This document shows, one piece after another, positions 19,916-28,737 of a stretch of DNA of 35,802 bases (the first letter of the stretch is position 1; each line of letters begins with the position of its first letter). Source of the DNA: Pseudodesulfovibrio sp. (lineage in GTDB: Bacteria; Desulfobacterota; Desulfovibrionia; Desulfovibrionales; Desulfovibrionaceae); the NCBI GenBank assembly GCA_022712815.1, contig JAFLJW010000404.1:1-35802 (forward strand), in the 5' to 3' direction. Under the pieces are notes generated by a model. The model was given only the letters and a program-made list of their open reading frames with translations. It was not told the origin of the DNA and made no database searches. The position numbers were made by a program, and so were the translations under genes.

Positions 19916-19938
19916 GATAATCAAGCGTAGATTGCGAA

Positions 19939-20256
19939 CTAGACGCAGCCTGTGGGCTTGGGCAGGCCAGCCATCTTACAGGCTCCCTTACCAGGTCCGG
20001 ACGGGAACAGCTCGTAGATCTGCTTCAGCTTGAAGCCAGTGACCTTGGAGAGGATGCGAACCATGGGTGCGATACCGTTCTTCTTGTAGTAGTCCTGCAA
20101 GAAGTCGATAACTTTCTGGTGATCAGCGGTGATGTCTTTGATACCTTCAGATTCTTTGACGAAATCGACCCACATCGGAGTCCAATCTTCAAACTTCTGC
20201 AGGAAACCGTCTTCATCAACTTCAAAAGAAGAGCCCTGAAATTCAACAACAGCCAT
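19939..20256 (-). CDS. dsrC: DsrC, dissimilatory sulfite reductase-associated sulfur-trafficking protein (TusE/DsrC family)
   Basis: 105 aa; GFKLKQIYELFPSGPGKGACKMAGLPKPTGCV with both C-terminal cysteines. Confidence 0.97.
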   Translation of the reverse strand: MAVVEFQGSSFEVDEDGFLQKFEDWTPMWVDFVKESEGIKDITADHQKVIDFLQDYYKKNGIAPMVRILSKVTGFKLKQIYELFPSGPGKGACKMAGLPKPTGCV

Positions 20257-20291
20257 AGTATCCTCCTAAGTGGGATGTTTTTCTTGCTGTA

Positions 20292-20311
20292 GTCTCGAAA
20301 CTTTTCGAGAC
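20292..20311. promoter_or_regulatory. Perfect inverted repeat in dsrC 5' region
   Basis: GTCTCGAAA-ct-TTTCGAGAC, 36 bp upstream of dsrC ATG. Confidence 0.6.
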
Positions 20312-20383
20312 AACCTTATCCATTTAAACAGCGATCCGCTGCTTGATACCAACGTCTATCTGCGGCTTAAAAACCGTGGAGGG

Positions 20384-20412
20384 ACAGTACGACCAGACCT
20401 CCATCTTGTCAA
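20384..20412 (-). promoter_or_regulatory. Sigma-70-type promoter for dsrC
   Basis: - strand TTGACA (20412..20407), 17 bp spacer, TACTGT (20389..20384). Confidence 0.5.
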
Positions 20413-20474
20413 GACCAGAACAAAGATCAATTCAACAAATTTTACGCACAATAAATAGACCTAACTACCTGAAA

Positions 20475-22196
20475 TTACTTTAATTCATCGTAGTGAGCCT
20501 GGGCATACTCCAAGCTTGGGTCCATCTTGAGTGCAGCACCGAGATAGTCAAGAGCCTCTTCCGTATTGCCCATGAATTTATGGCACAGACCCAGATTAGC
20601 CAGATCGTGCGGAGAGCCGCTATCGATATCAAGGGACGCCTGAAAATCCCTGGCCGCGTTCTTGTACTTCTCACCCTTGAAATGAGCAACGCCCCTGAGG
20701 TTAAAGAACTCCTTGCATTCCTGATCCAGCTCAATGGCGCGCCCGAGAGGAGAAATGGTCTCTTCCCAAAGTTCTTCCTGAGACAAGGCATACGCCTGAT
20801 AAAATGCAGCCAAAGCACGTTCCTGATTGGCGGGTTGCAGCGGCTCGGCTTCTGCAAACTGGGCAACGGCATACATGGGGTCGTCCATACGCAATGCGAG
20901 CAGCCCTCTGAAAAACGGAAGAAAATAGGCATCAGGATATATTCCCCCGATCACGTCAAGCCCTTCCAAAGCCTCATCAAAATCAACATCCTCCGCCAAA
21001 ATACGGCCCACGAACAGCCCTATGCTCCGGTTGGGTGTACGCTCACGAAAATCAAAACCGGGAACAAAATTATAGTTGGTGGTCACCATCAGATCAGGAT
21101 GTCGAGTATCCACTGCATAGAGCGACGTACCTTTCTCATCCAGCCCTTTGGCCAGTGCCATCAATTCCTTATATATATTATCATGCTCGACTGACGGCAG
21201 AGTATCCAGCGCGACCACAGGTCCCTCTTTCAGCCACCTGACCTGCTCCAGATCGGTAAACTTGGGAAGACCGGATGCTTCGTACACCCGGCTGGTCTCG
21301 AAGTCGCCGGCCAACTGGGCGACCTCAGTGATGGCGCGAATGGCCGCCTTGGCCGGAGATGCAGCCGTACCCGCGGTAAAAACGATCTCGCTCAATGCCG
21401 GGAATGTCCTGGTGTCCCAAGCGATAGCGGCAACAGTGGGAACCGGGTATCCCAAGGTAAAATCCTTCAGAATCAGCGTAATGCCGTTCTTCTCGAAACA
21501 TTCGACCAGACGATTCAGGATAACATCGTCCGAAGATTTCGGATCAATGGTCGGCATGACCTGCCGCGTACGGTCAATAACGGCGCAGACATGCCGCTCG
21601 ACCAACTCGCATCCACCTTGGGAAATGGATTCTTCAAAAGTATTCCCAGCCGATGATCCATTGAATTCGTTCAGCTTCTTGAACCAATCAAGCGGAACAT
21701 ACTCATGCTCGTTTGTGACGATATTCAACGCAGGATGAAATCTCCAACGATTCAGATTCATGACCCTGATCGCTTTTTCATCTGAAATTTCTTCATCCAC
21801 GGAACAAATGATCTTCTTGATATCAATGACCTTTCCCGGCCATTTGGCCTGAGCCTCGGACCAGGTCAATTCCGTGAAGTTGTCGCCATCGGACCAAAAA
21901 CTGAAATAGGAAAATCGTTCCACCAATTCCATGAGAGCGGAGGCCTCAGCCTGCTCCGGGGATGCGCCCTTGCCCATCTGCTTTCGAGTAGGCATGATCT
22001 TTTGAGCTTCAGGGCCACACGTGCTCACGAAAACAGGAATACCAAGCCTCCCGGTATCGACACGGTCGGTCTCGGCCAGCACTCCGGTACATTTCTCGGC
22101 CAGAAGTCCCTTGACCCGATTGACGGTATCCACAGGGTCACAGGCCTTGTCCTGATCAGTGGTATATTCCTTGAAACAATCCTTGAGTTCGATCAC
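20475..22196 (-). CDS. YcaO domain protein with C-terminal TPR region
   Basis: GKGASPEQAEASALMELVERFSYF and NGSSAGNTFEESISQGGCELVERH YcaO motifs; TPR repeats in last ~150 aa; E. coli YcaO-like length. Confidence 0.88.
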   Translation of the reverse strand: MIELKDCFKEYTTDQDKACDPVDTVNRVKGLLAEKCTGVLAETDRVDTGRLGIPVFVSTCGPEAQKIMPTRKQMGKGASPEQAEASALMELVERFSYFSFWSDGDNFTELTWSEAQAKWPGKVIDIKKIICSVDEEISDEKAIRVMNLNRWRFHPALNIVTNEHEYVPLDWFKKLNEFNGSSAGNTFEESISQGGCELVERHVCAVIDRTRQVMPTIDPKSSDDVILNRLVECFEKNGITLILKDFTLGYPVPTVAAIAWDTRTFPALSEIVFTAGTAASPAKAAIRAITEVAQLAGDFETSRVYEASGLPKFTDLEQVRWLKEGPVVALDTLPSVEHDNIYKELMALAKGLDEKGTSLYAVDTRHPDLMVTTNYNFVPGFDFRERTPNRSIGLFVGRILAEDVDFDEALEGLDVIGGIYPDAYFLPFFRGLLALRMDDPMYAVAQFAEAEPLQPANQERALAAFYQAYALSQEELWEETISPLGRAIELDQECKEFFNLRGVAHFKGEKYKNAARDFQASLDIDSGSPHDLANLGLCHKFMGNTEEALDYLGAALKMDPSLEYAQAHYDELK

Positions 22197-22945
22197 TTAT
22201 TCTTCCTCTTGAGACGAAACAGGTTGATGACATTCTCATCACCGGTCTTTTCTTCCCTGTACCTGGCACTGGATTTCATCATTGCGAACCGGTCGTTTGC
22301 AAGTTCAAAGAACCTGCGAGCCTGACGTTTCTGGTCAATGGCAAGAATGACTTCCGCCGAATCCCCTTCTGCAAGATGATCCACCAGAAAATCCACCAGA
22401 AGCTCAAACCCCATCTCATCGTACAAAACTTCACAGCCCACGATATACTCGAAACAACACCCAAGGCTGTCGCGGGTAAAGTCACTGCGAACGATCGTAA
22501 CGGAATCACCCAAATCGTTTTTCAATGCATTGATTTTGCTGAAAAGCAGTGCGTCCGCATCAACGTCAGTAATTGTCACGTCAAATCCGCGCTTTGCCAG
22601 CACAAGTCCATTAACGGCACTACCGGCACCGACTTCCAGAATTTTACTCCCTTTCTTGATGGGAAACTTGGTCAATGTATAGCCAAGCATCAGGCTGGAA
22701 GGCCAGACTTTGGCCCACAGAGGCAGCGAAATTTTCTTTCCCGCTCTGGTTTTGTCCATTAATTTATTGATATATTGCTGCATCTTCTTGATTTGCAGCA
22801 CCTCAAGGGACACATCGCCTACAACGACTTTCTCAAACTCGACCTCACCGAATTTCCTGACAGCGAGATCAATGAGCACGTCCATAGGCCGGTCCAGATC
22901 GTAATCTTTAACCGCCACTATACCCTCCGAAATAAAAGCCCTCAA
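22193..22945 (-). CDS. Class I SAM-dependent methyltransferase (METTL21/NNMT-like)
   Basis: PLWAKVWPSSLMLGYTL, ILEVGAGSAVNGLVLAKRGFDVTITDVD; ATGA overlap with the YcaO gene. Confidence 0.82.
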   Translation of the reverse strand: MRAFISEGIVAVKDYDLDRPMDVLIDLAVRKFGEVEFEKVVVGDVSLEVLQIKKMQQYINKLMDKTRAGKKISLPLWAKVWPSSLMLGYTLTKFPIKKGSKILEVGAGSAVNGLVLAKRGFDVTITDVDADALLFSKINALKNDLGDSVTIVRSDFTRDSLGCCFEYIVGCEVLYDEMGFELLVDFLVDHLAEGDSAEVILAIDQKRQARRFFELANDRFAMMKSSARYREEKTGDENVINLFRLKRKNK

Positions 22946-22951
22946 TCAGGG

Positions 22952-23680
22952 CTATTGGTCTACTTTGTTGATTTTTTCCAGAATCCACAGCGCATTCGAG
23001 GTTGTATCGTCGCGGGAAAACTCCCATACGGTACGGACGTGAACCGGCTGTTCCCCGGAGTCACCCCTACGAATCTGCGCATCATAGAAAACCGTGGTAG
23101 AGGTTCGCCCACCTTCGGTTTTCATATCCATAAGCCGGATGTTAAGCAGTACAGTCTCAGTATTTCCCTGCACCAAATTACGCTGGCCCTCGGCCACTGC
23201 ATCGGCATAGACTTCATCAGAAATGAATCCTCTGATGTCTTGCAATTCACGGGAATCACGAGCCTGCTGAAAACGTGTGAAAAAGAGCCTGGCTCCCTCC
23301 AGAAATTCAGCTTCGTCAAAACCGCCAACCGGAACAACAGAAGGCCGGACAATCACCGGCTTACCAGTGTCCGAGCTCAAAACGCTCCAGGCCTGACGAG
23401 CCGCCTCGTGCTTGTCCACGGGGCTTTCCGGGGAACGCCCATTCTGTGTGTCACTGTCTTTATGCCGATTGTCCTGGCGCGGTTTGTCTCCGCCACCGGA
23501 ACGACGTCGGAACGACCGGACAAGGAAATAGGCAATGCATCCGAGAAGCAAAATGTTTAGCACACCACCACTGCGACTGTCTGGTGCTTCCTGACTCGCC
23601 AGAGCTGGTAATGCATGGAGCATGAAGAACGCCAGTGATGCAATAAGCAAAGCACACTTACGATCAAGACAACTACCCAT
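22952..23680 (-). CDS. Tim44-like domain protein (TM, secreted/membrane)
   Basis: Signal/TM segment, then Tim44-like C-terminal domain (ARLFFTRFQQARDSRELQDIRGFISDEVYADAV); ORF extends to 23731. Confidence 0.8.
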   Translation of the reverse strand: MGSCLDRKCALLIASLAFFMLHALPALASQEAPDSRSGGVLNILLLGCIAYFLVRSFRRRSGGGDKPRQDNRHKDSDTQNGRSPESPVDKHEAARQAWSVLSSDTGKPVIVRPSVVPVGGFDEAEFLEGARLFFTRFQQARDSRELQDIRGFISDEVYADAVAEGQRNLVQGNTETVLLNIRLMDMKTEGGRTSTTVFYDAQIRRGDSGEQPVHVRTVWEFSRDDTTSNALWILEKINKVDQ

Positions 23681-23742
23681 AATTTTTATGATAAATGATA
23701 TTTTCATACGTGTTTGGTAAGACCGGATCAACGCATAACGGA

Positions 23743-24141
23743 TCAGTCTATGAGAGCGAGATCGCGCAAAATGGCATGAAGGCTTTCCACCTCAATGGGC
23801 TTGGGAAGGTATGCCGCAGCTCCGCCTTTATAATAGGCTTTGACCACTGTCTTGGGGTCATTGAGAGCTGTGACCATAATTACCTTGACCTCATCTGACG
23901 GCATGACTTCAAACTCCTGCTCAATACCGCGAATCTCCTTGAGGGCCTGATGTCCATCTTTATTGGGCATCATGATATCCATGCAAACCAGATCGTAGGG
24001 AAGTCCATCATCAAGAGCCTTCCTGAACGTATCAACACATTCGACTCCATCGGATGCAGTATCACATTCACCATGATCAGCCAAAAGAGCAGTCAATAAC
24101 TTGCGGCTGGTAAATTCATCTTCAACGATCAGGATACGCAT
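23743..24141 (-). CDS. Single-domain response regulator
   Basis: MRILIVEDEF, DLVCMDIMMPNKDG, VTAL, LPKPIE; canonical receiver. Confidence 0.92.
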   Translation of the reverse strand: MRILIVEDEFTSRKLLTALLADHGECDTASDGVECVDTFRKALDDGLPYDLVCMDIMMPNKDGHQALKEIRGIEQEFEVMPSDEVKVIMVTALNDPKTVVKAYYKGGAAAYLPKPIEVESLHAILRDLALID

Positions 24142-24341
24142 GATTCCTCCCAGAATAATCTGGAGCCCTCCTACACTATTCACAGAAGAAGCTCAATGCG
24201 TAGCATAGTCCCTATATGACCTGAACACAAGCGGATGAAACTGGTCTCAACACCCTTTTCCAAACAGCTTGCCAGTACGCTGTTTGCTACGTAGGAAAGG
24301 ACCACCGGTCACAATCAAGACCGATTCTGGAGGATAAAAAC

Positions 24342-24665
24342 ATGACAATATACGACCTGCCAACCTTCCTGTCCGGTTTCTTCGACTTCATGGACAGCCC
24401 GCAATGGCGTGCCTGGCCGTTCAATTCCGGGTATGGAGAGCACATACTTCCCGCCATTGCCCGCCTCGCCTTCGTGACAATCATCATGGGCGGTATCATC
24501 CTTTTCCTGCGCGTCATGTTCGGCCCAAACGGATACTTCAGGGACGAGGAAATGGACCGCGAAGCAGAAGAACAGACACAACGCGAAAAAGCCCAACTCG
24601 ATGAACTGCTTGCCAAAGGCGAAATCACTGAAAACGAACACACGATTCGAGTCAAACGCCTTTAA
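24342..24665 (+). CDS. Small single-TM protein with SHOCT-like C-terminal segment
   Basis: 107 aa; TM (LAFVTIIMGGIILFLRVMF); AQLDELLAKGEITENEHTIRVKRL. Confidence 0.65.
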   Translation: MTIYDLPTFLSGFFDFMDSPQWRAWPFNSGYGEHILPAIARLAFVTIIMGGIILFLRVMFGPNGYFRDEEMDREAEEQTQREKAQLDELLAKGEITENEHTIRVKRL

Positions 24666-24673
24666 GGATCACG

Positions 24674-25456
24674 ATGCCCCTCTCCCACCATATTGAAGCG
24701 TTCACAACTTTTGCATCAAGCCACCTGACTGGTGATCCGGAGCACGATTATCATATCCAGTTGAAAATTGATCACTCCCTGCGAGTGCTCGACAACGCAC
24801 GCGCAATACTAGACGGGGAAAAGATCACAGGCCACGTTGCCACGCTGACACTGCTGGCCGCCCTTTATCACGACATCGGCCGTTTCCCCCAATATTCCAG
24901 ATACGGCACTTTCAAGGACATGGATTCGATAAACCACGGTCGACTCGGGGTCCTCACCCTGCGAGAGCTTAACCTCCCCGCCGGGCTATCCAGAAAAGAC
25001 CTGAGAGCTGTCCGCGCAACTGTCGCCCTGCACAACGTCAAGGAAATTCGTCCGACAACTCCCGCCCCGCTCGCGGGCATGGTCAATGTCGTTCGTGATG
25101 CGGACAAGCTCGATATCTACCCGATCGTACTCGACCACTTGGGTAAAAATTCCGATTCAAAACCAGTTGTCATCCACAGTCTTGAAGACAATCCGGAAGC
25201 GTATTCAGATGCAGTATTCGAGGCTGTCGTGTCACAAATAACATGTGATTACAGCCTGATGAGATACAGCAATGACTTCATCCTTCTCATCACGGGCTGG
25301 CTTTTCACTCTCAATTTCAAGACCTCAATCAGGTTATTCGCACAAAGTGGACTGGTTGAGGAGGCCTTCTCTATCTTACCCAAAGACGATAAAATAAAAA
25401 AACTTGAAGAAAAGATTTTTACATTTATGCGTTATAATAATCTCCCAGCCTCTTGA
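24674..25456 (+). CDS. HD domain phosphohydrolase
   Basis: HD motif ALYHDIGRFPQYSRYGTFKDMDSINHGRLG...VALHN. Confidence 0.85.
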   Translation: MPLSHHIEAFTTFASSHLTGDPEHDYHIQLKIDHSLRVLDNARAILDGEKITGHVATLTLLAALYHDIGRFPQYSRYGTFKDMDSINHGRLGVLTLRELNLPAGLSRKDLRAVRATVALHNVKEIRPTTPAPLAGMVNVVRDADKLDIYPIVLDHLGKNSDSKPVVIHSLEDNPEAYSDAVFEAVVSQITCDYSLMRYSNDFILLITGWLFTLNFKTSIRLFAQSGLVEEAFSILPKDDKIKKLEEKIFTFMRYNNLPAS

Positions 25457-25510
25457 TATAATTGATCCGAGACATTAGACACAAGTATCAAGGAAAACAA
25501 ATACAGAACC

Positions 25511-26623
25511 ATGGATCAAAAAAAAGACAGCAAAGCATACGGTGTTTACAAGAACATCGTCATTCTGACCAATATCGAGGTACACGCCAAGCGCGACCTT
25601 GCGACCATAAAGACGTTTGGCCCCACGAATGTAAAACAATTCACTATGGGTGTTGATGCCATTGACTACATGGCCGAGAATCATGTTGACCTGATTTTAT
25701 GCGATTCATCCTTAAATGATATGAGCGGTATAAAATTCGCCCAGATCGTTCGCAAGAATATGAGCGGCAGGCCGCTTCCCATCATCATGGTCACCTTGGA
25801 AAACAAGAAAGACCATGTTCTTGATTCCATTGCCGCAGGATGCATCGGATATATTCTAAGGCCATATTCCCTTGACACTTTCGAGAAATATCTCATCCTC
25901 GCCAATCAATTGGATTGCTACCCGGAAATCGAGGAAATGGAGCTTCAGGAAGCCAAAGACATGGTTGAACGTGGCGACTTTGACGATGCCATCGAGGCGT
26001 TTGAAGAACTCATCTCCTATCAGGACGAGGCGCAGAAATACTACGATATGGGCTGTCAGTTCATGGTTCAGAGTAAATTTGGAAAAGCCATTGTCTCGTA
26101 CAAGAAAGCAGTCAAGATCAATGATCTTTTCGCCGAGGCCTACAAAGGGCTGGCCGATGCCTACAAAGGCAAAAAGGATCTGGAAGCTTGCAAAAAATAT
26201 CTCAAAAAAGCCGCTGATGTACACGCTCAATTCGACCGTCTCGAAGAGACCAAGGCTTTGTTCATCGAAATTCTCAAATATGAAGCAGACACCCCGAATC
26301 CATTCAACTCCCTTGGAGTCACCCTTCGCAAGCAAGGGGATTATCCCGGTGCCATTCATGCCTACCGGCAGGCTCTGGAACTCACGCCAAATGATGAAAA
26401 CATCTACTTTAACATGGCCAAGGCATTGTATTTTATGGGCAAGCTGGACGAGGCCTCAAAGGAAGTCGATATGTCCTTGAAAATGAACCCTGAATTCAGG
26501 GAAGCAAACAAGCTGTACCAGCGAATCCACGGCAAGCCCTGGACTCCGGTCAGGGGCAGTATTGTCCACCCTCGCCCCATTGCCGAAGGCGCCAAGGAAT
26601 CTGTCAAGGATATTGATCCATAG
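25511..26623 (+). CDS. Receiver-like domain plus TPR repeat protein
   Basis: N-terminal CheY-like fold (LILCDSSLNDMSG) then multiple TPRs. Confidence 0.88.
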   Translation: MDQKKDSKAYGVYKNIVILTNIEVHAKRDLATIKTFGPTNVKQFTMGVDAIDYMAENHVDLILCDSSLNDMSGIKFAQIVRKNMSGRPLPIIMVTLENKKDHVLDSIAAGCIGYILRPYSLDTFEKYLILANQLDCYPEIEEMELQEAKDMVERGDFDDAIEAFEELISYQDEAQKYYDMGCQFMVQSKFGKAIVSYKKAVKINDLFAEAYKGLADAYKGKKDLEACKKYLKKAADVHAQFDRLEETKALFIEILKYEADTPNPFNSLGVTLRKQGDYPGAIHAYRQALELTPNDENIYFNMAKALYFMGKLDEASKEVDMSLKMNPEFREANKLYQRIHGKPWTPVRGSIVHPRPIAEGAKESVKDIDP

Positions 26624-26642
26624 CCATTTTTCAGGAGCATAC

Positions 26643-27425
26643 ATGACTTCGGAAGCCACTATCCGCCTTGGCTCATTTGTTTTCATGCTCGTAGTCATGG
26701 GGGTGGCCGAAACCCTGTGGCCCCGCCGCACGCTTGATATTTCAAAGAGACACAGATGGTTTTCCAACATCTCGGTCTCCATTCTTTCCACCCTGCTGAT
26801 TCGTCTCTTTATCCCGGTCATTCCAACGGCCCTGGCACTCTATTGTCAGGAAAACAACCTTGGACTGTTCAATCTCATCCTGCTTCCCGGTTGGGTGACA
26901 ATCCCCCTTTGCGTCTTGCTCCTCGACATGATCATATACTGGCAACACGTTGCGTTTCATAAACAACGACTGCTGTGGCGCATTCACCGCATGCACCATG
27001 CCGATACCAATATCGATGCCAGCACCGGCATTCGCTTTCACCCCATTGAAATAGTGCTGTCCATGTTCATCAAGCTGACATTCATCTTCCTGCTCGGCCC
27101 GCCCGCCGTAGCCGTGATCATTTTTGAAATTCTTCTCAATAGCTGCGCACTCTTCAACCATGCCAATGTCCGCTTCCCCCTGGCCGTGGACTCCATCCTC
27201 AGGCTCCTTGTGGTCACACCTGATATGCACCGCGTTCACCATTCAACAGACATGCGCGAAGCAAACATGAACTACGGCTTCAATTTCCCGTGGTGGGACA
27301 GATTATTCGGTACATACAAGGCCCAGCCAGACCTGGGACATGGCAACATGATCATCGGGCTGAATATTTTCAGGGACACCGCTTTTGTACGTCTGCACAA
27401 GATGCTGACCATCCCCTTCTTGTAA
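26643..27425 (+). CDS. Sterol desaturase / fatty acid hydroxylase family protein
   Basis: Histidine boxes: WQHVAFHKQRLLWRIHRMHHAD and MHRVHHS. Confidence 0.9.
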   Translation: MTSEATIRLGSFVFMLVVMGVAETLWPRRTLDISKRHRWFSNISVSILSTLLIRLFIPVIPTALALYCQENNLGLFNLILLPGWVTIPLCVLLLDMIIYWQHVAFHKQRLLWRIHRMHHADTNIDASTGIRFHPIEIVLSMFIKLTFIFLLGPPAVAVIIFEILLNSCALFNHANVRFPLAVDSILRLLVVTPDMHRVHHSTDMREANMNYGFNFPWWDRLFGTYKAQPDLGHGNMIIGLNIFRDTAFVRLHKMLTIPFL

Positions 27426-27436
27426 AAAGCCAGGAC

Positions 27437-27553
27437 ACTCATGCCGCTGGCGATATCTGCGGTCCGCCTCTGCAAATGGCGAAGGCTGTTGGCGAAGGGT
27501 GTGTCGCAGGCATTGAAGCCGCCACCTACGCGAAAAAATTGAAGTTGAACTAA
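27437..27553 (+). pseudogene. C-terminal remnant of a thioredoxin reductase (TrxB-like)
   Basis: Frame reads THAAGDICGPPLQMAKAVGEGCVAGIEAATYAKKLKLN*, matching the TrxR C-terminal FAD-binding motif; rest of the gene absent. Confidence 0.75.
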
Positions 27554-28179
27554 ATCCGGGGAATACCGCAGCAAACCTGCGCTTCAATAAATCTGGCTAT
27601 CCGTTTGCGAACGTCTTTTTCTCCCTTGTTGAACTCCAAAACAGCATAGCTCGTACCATCTTTCATGAAAGCATTTTTGACTATACACCCAACAGAATAT
27701 CCGTCTCCCTGGATGTCAAAGGGATGAAAAGTCAGCTGAACTTCACTTTCTCTATTTTCACTCAACGGGAAATTATCTTCGTTGAGAAAACGGATACGCG
27801 AACAGCTTGAGGACATATCCTCCACGACAGCTTGTGTGGCTCTGTCTCCCTCGACGACCACCGCCGGAAAGCGACAGGAACACCGAGGCTCGCTACGATC
27901 CTCTGCGTCATAACAAGTATCCGGCTTTGCCAACTCTATGAAAGAACGGGGAGCTTCGGCCGCATTCAAAACCCTGGTGGAAAACCCCATGAGCCGACCA
28001 TCGTAAGCATACTTGACGCAAGCGAATTGATCAGTCTTGAGCCGTTCCACAATAGGGGCTGTGATTGGAGAATAGACGATCAGCCGACCATCATCCTCCA
28101 CCTTGGCCACAACGCTCAGAAACCTGTCGCCAAAGGTCGAAAATTCGACCAAAATATTATCGCCAACAGATAGATCCAT
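27550..28179 (-). CDS. PilZ-domain / YcgR-like flagellar brake family protein
   Basis: YcgR-type N-terminal domain (VGDNILVEF...); RSEPRCSCRFPAVV resembles RxxxR PilZ motif, then VVEDMSSSCSRI (D/NxSxxG-like, degenerate). Confidence 0.65.
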   Translation of the reverse strand: MDLSVGDNILVEFSTFGDRFLSVVAKVEDDGRLIVYSPITAPIVERLKTDQFACVKYAYDGRLMGFSTRVLNAAEAPRSFIELAKPDTCYDAEDRSEPRCSCRFPAVVVEGDRATQAVVEDMSSSCSRIRFLNEDNFPLSENRESEVQLTFHPFDIQGDGYSVGCIVKNAFMKDGTSYAVLEFNKGEKDVRKRIARFIEAQVCCGIPRI

Positions 28180-28215
28180 ACGAGTTTTTCCCCAAGTTTG
28201 TATTGACAATACACC

Positions 28216-28536
28216 ATGGAAATTTTCACAGCTATTATATATACCACTTGTATGTTCAAAACACTCGGAATAATTGCCTGGTTCTGTTGTCTGCTCGTTC
28301 TGGGCTATCAGGGCGTATACTGGATACTGTATGCCTCATGGCCTTCTGTGACGCTCTTTGATGCTACACAAAAGCTTGGCATCGACCTTGTCTATCTTGT
28401 CCAGTCACTCTCACTTGAAATAGCTGCAAAAACGGCCTATATCTGCTTCACAACTGAACTTTCACTCTTTTTCTGGTGGACAGGCATTGCCTTGTTTGCC
28501 TTGGTATTCGTAAGTAAAGTCCTCTTGAAAAAGTGA
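28216..28536 (+). CDS. Hypothetical small membrane protein
   Basis: 106 aa with two predicted TM segments. Confidence 0.5.
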   Translation: MEIFTAIIYTTCMFKTLGIIAWFCCLLVLGYQGVYWILYASWPSVTLFDATQKLGIDLVYLVQSLSLEIAAKTAYICFTTELSLFFWWTGIALFALVFVSKVLLKK

Positions 28537-28737
28537 CTCTTTCGTTAAAGAAAGACGAGACGAGTCAAATCTGTTAGAAAATAATACTACACACGGCCCA
28601 ATTAAAGTACTCCACAGGTGCATTTATTTGACCGGCCAGCTGGCACTTGATGCCCAATCGATATAATATTGATATGGACTTACCCCTGTTTTTCCAGCTA
28701 CAAGGGCTTAATACGTCAAAATTCAGAGGATGATTCA

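Noticed and set aside
28633-28667. TGGCAC and TATAAT upstream of the cytochrome gene
   Set aside because: TGGCAC lacks the TTGC at sigma-54 spacing, and the TATAAT has only a weak -35 at 15-16 bp; not strong enough to call
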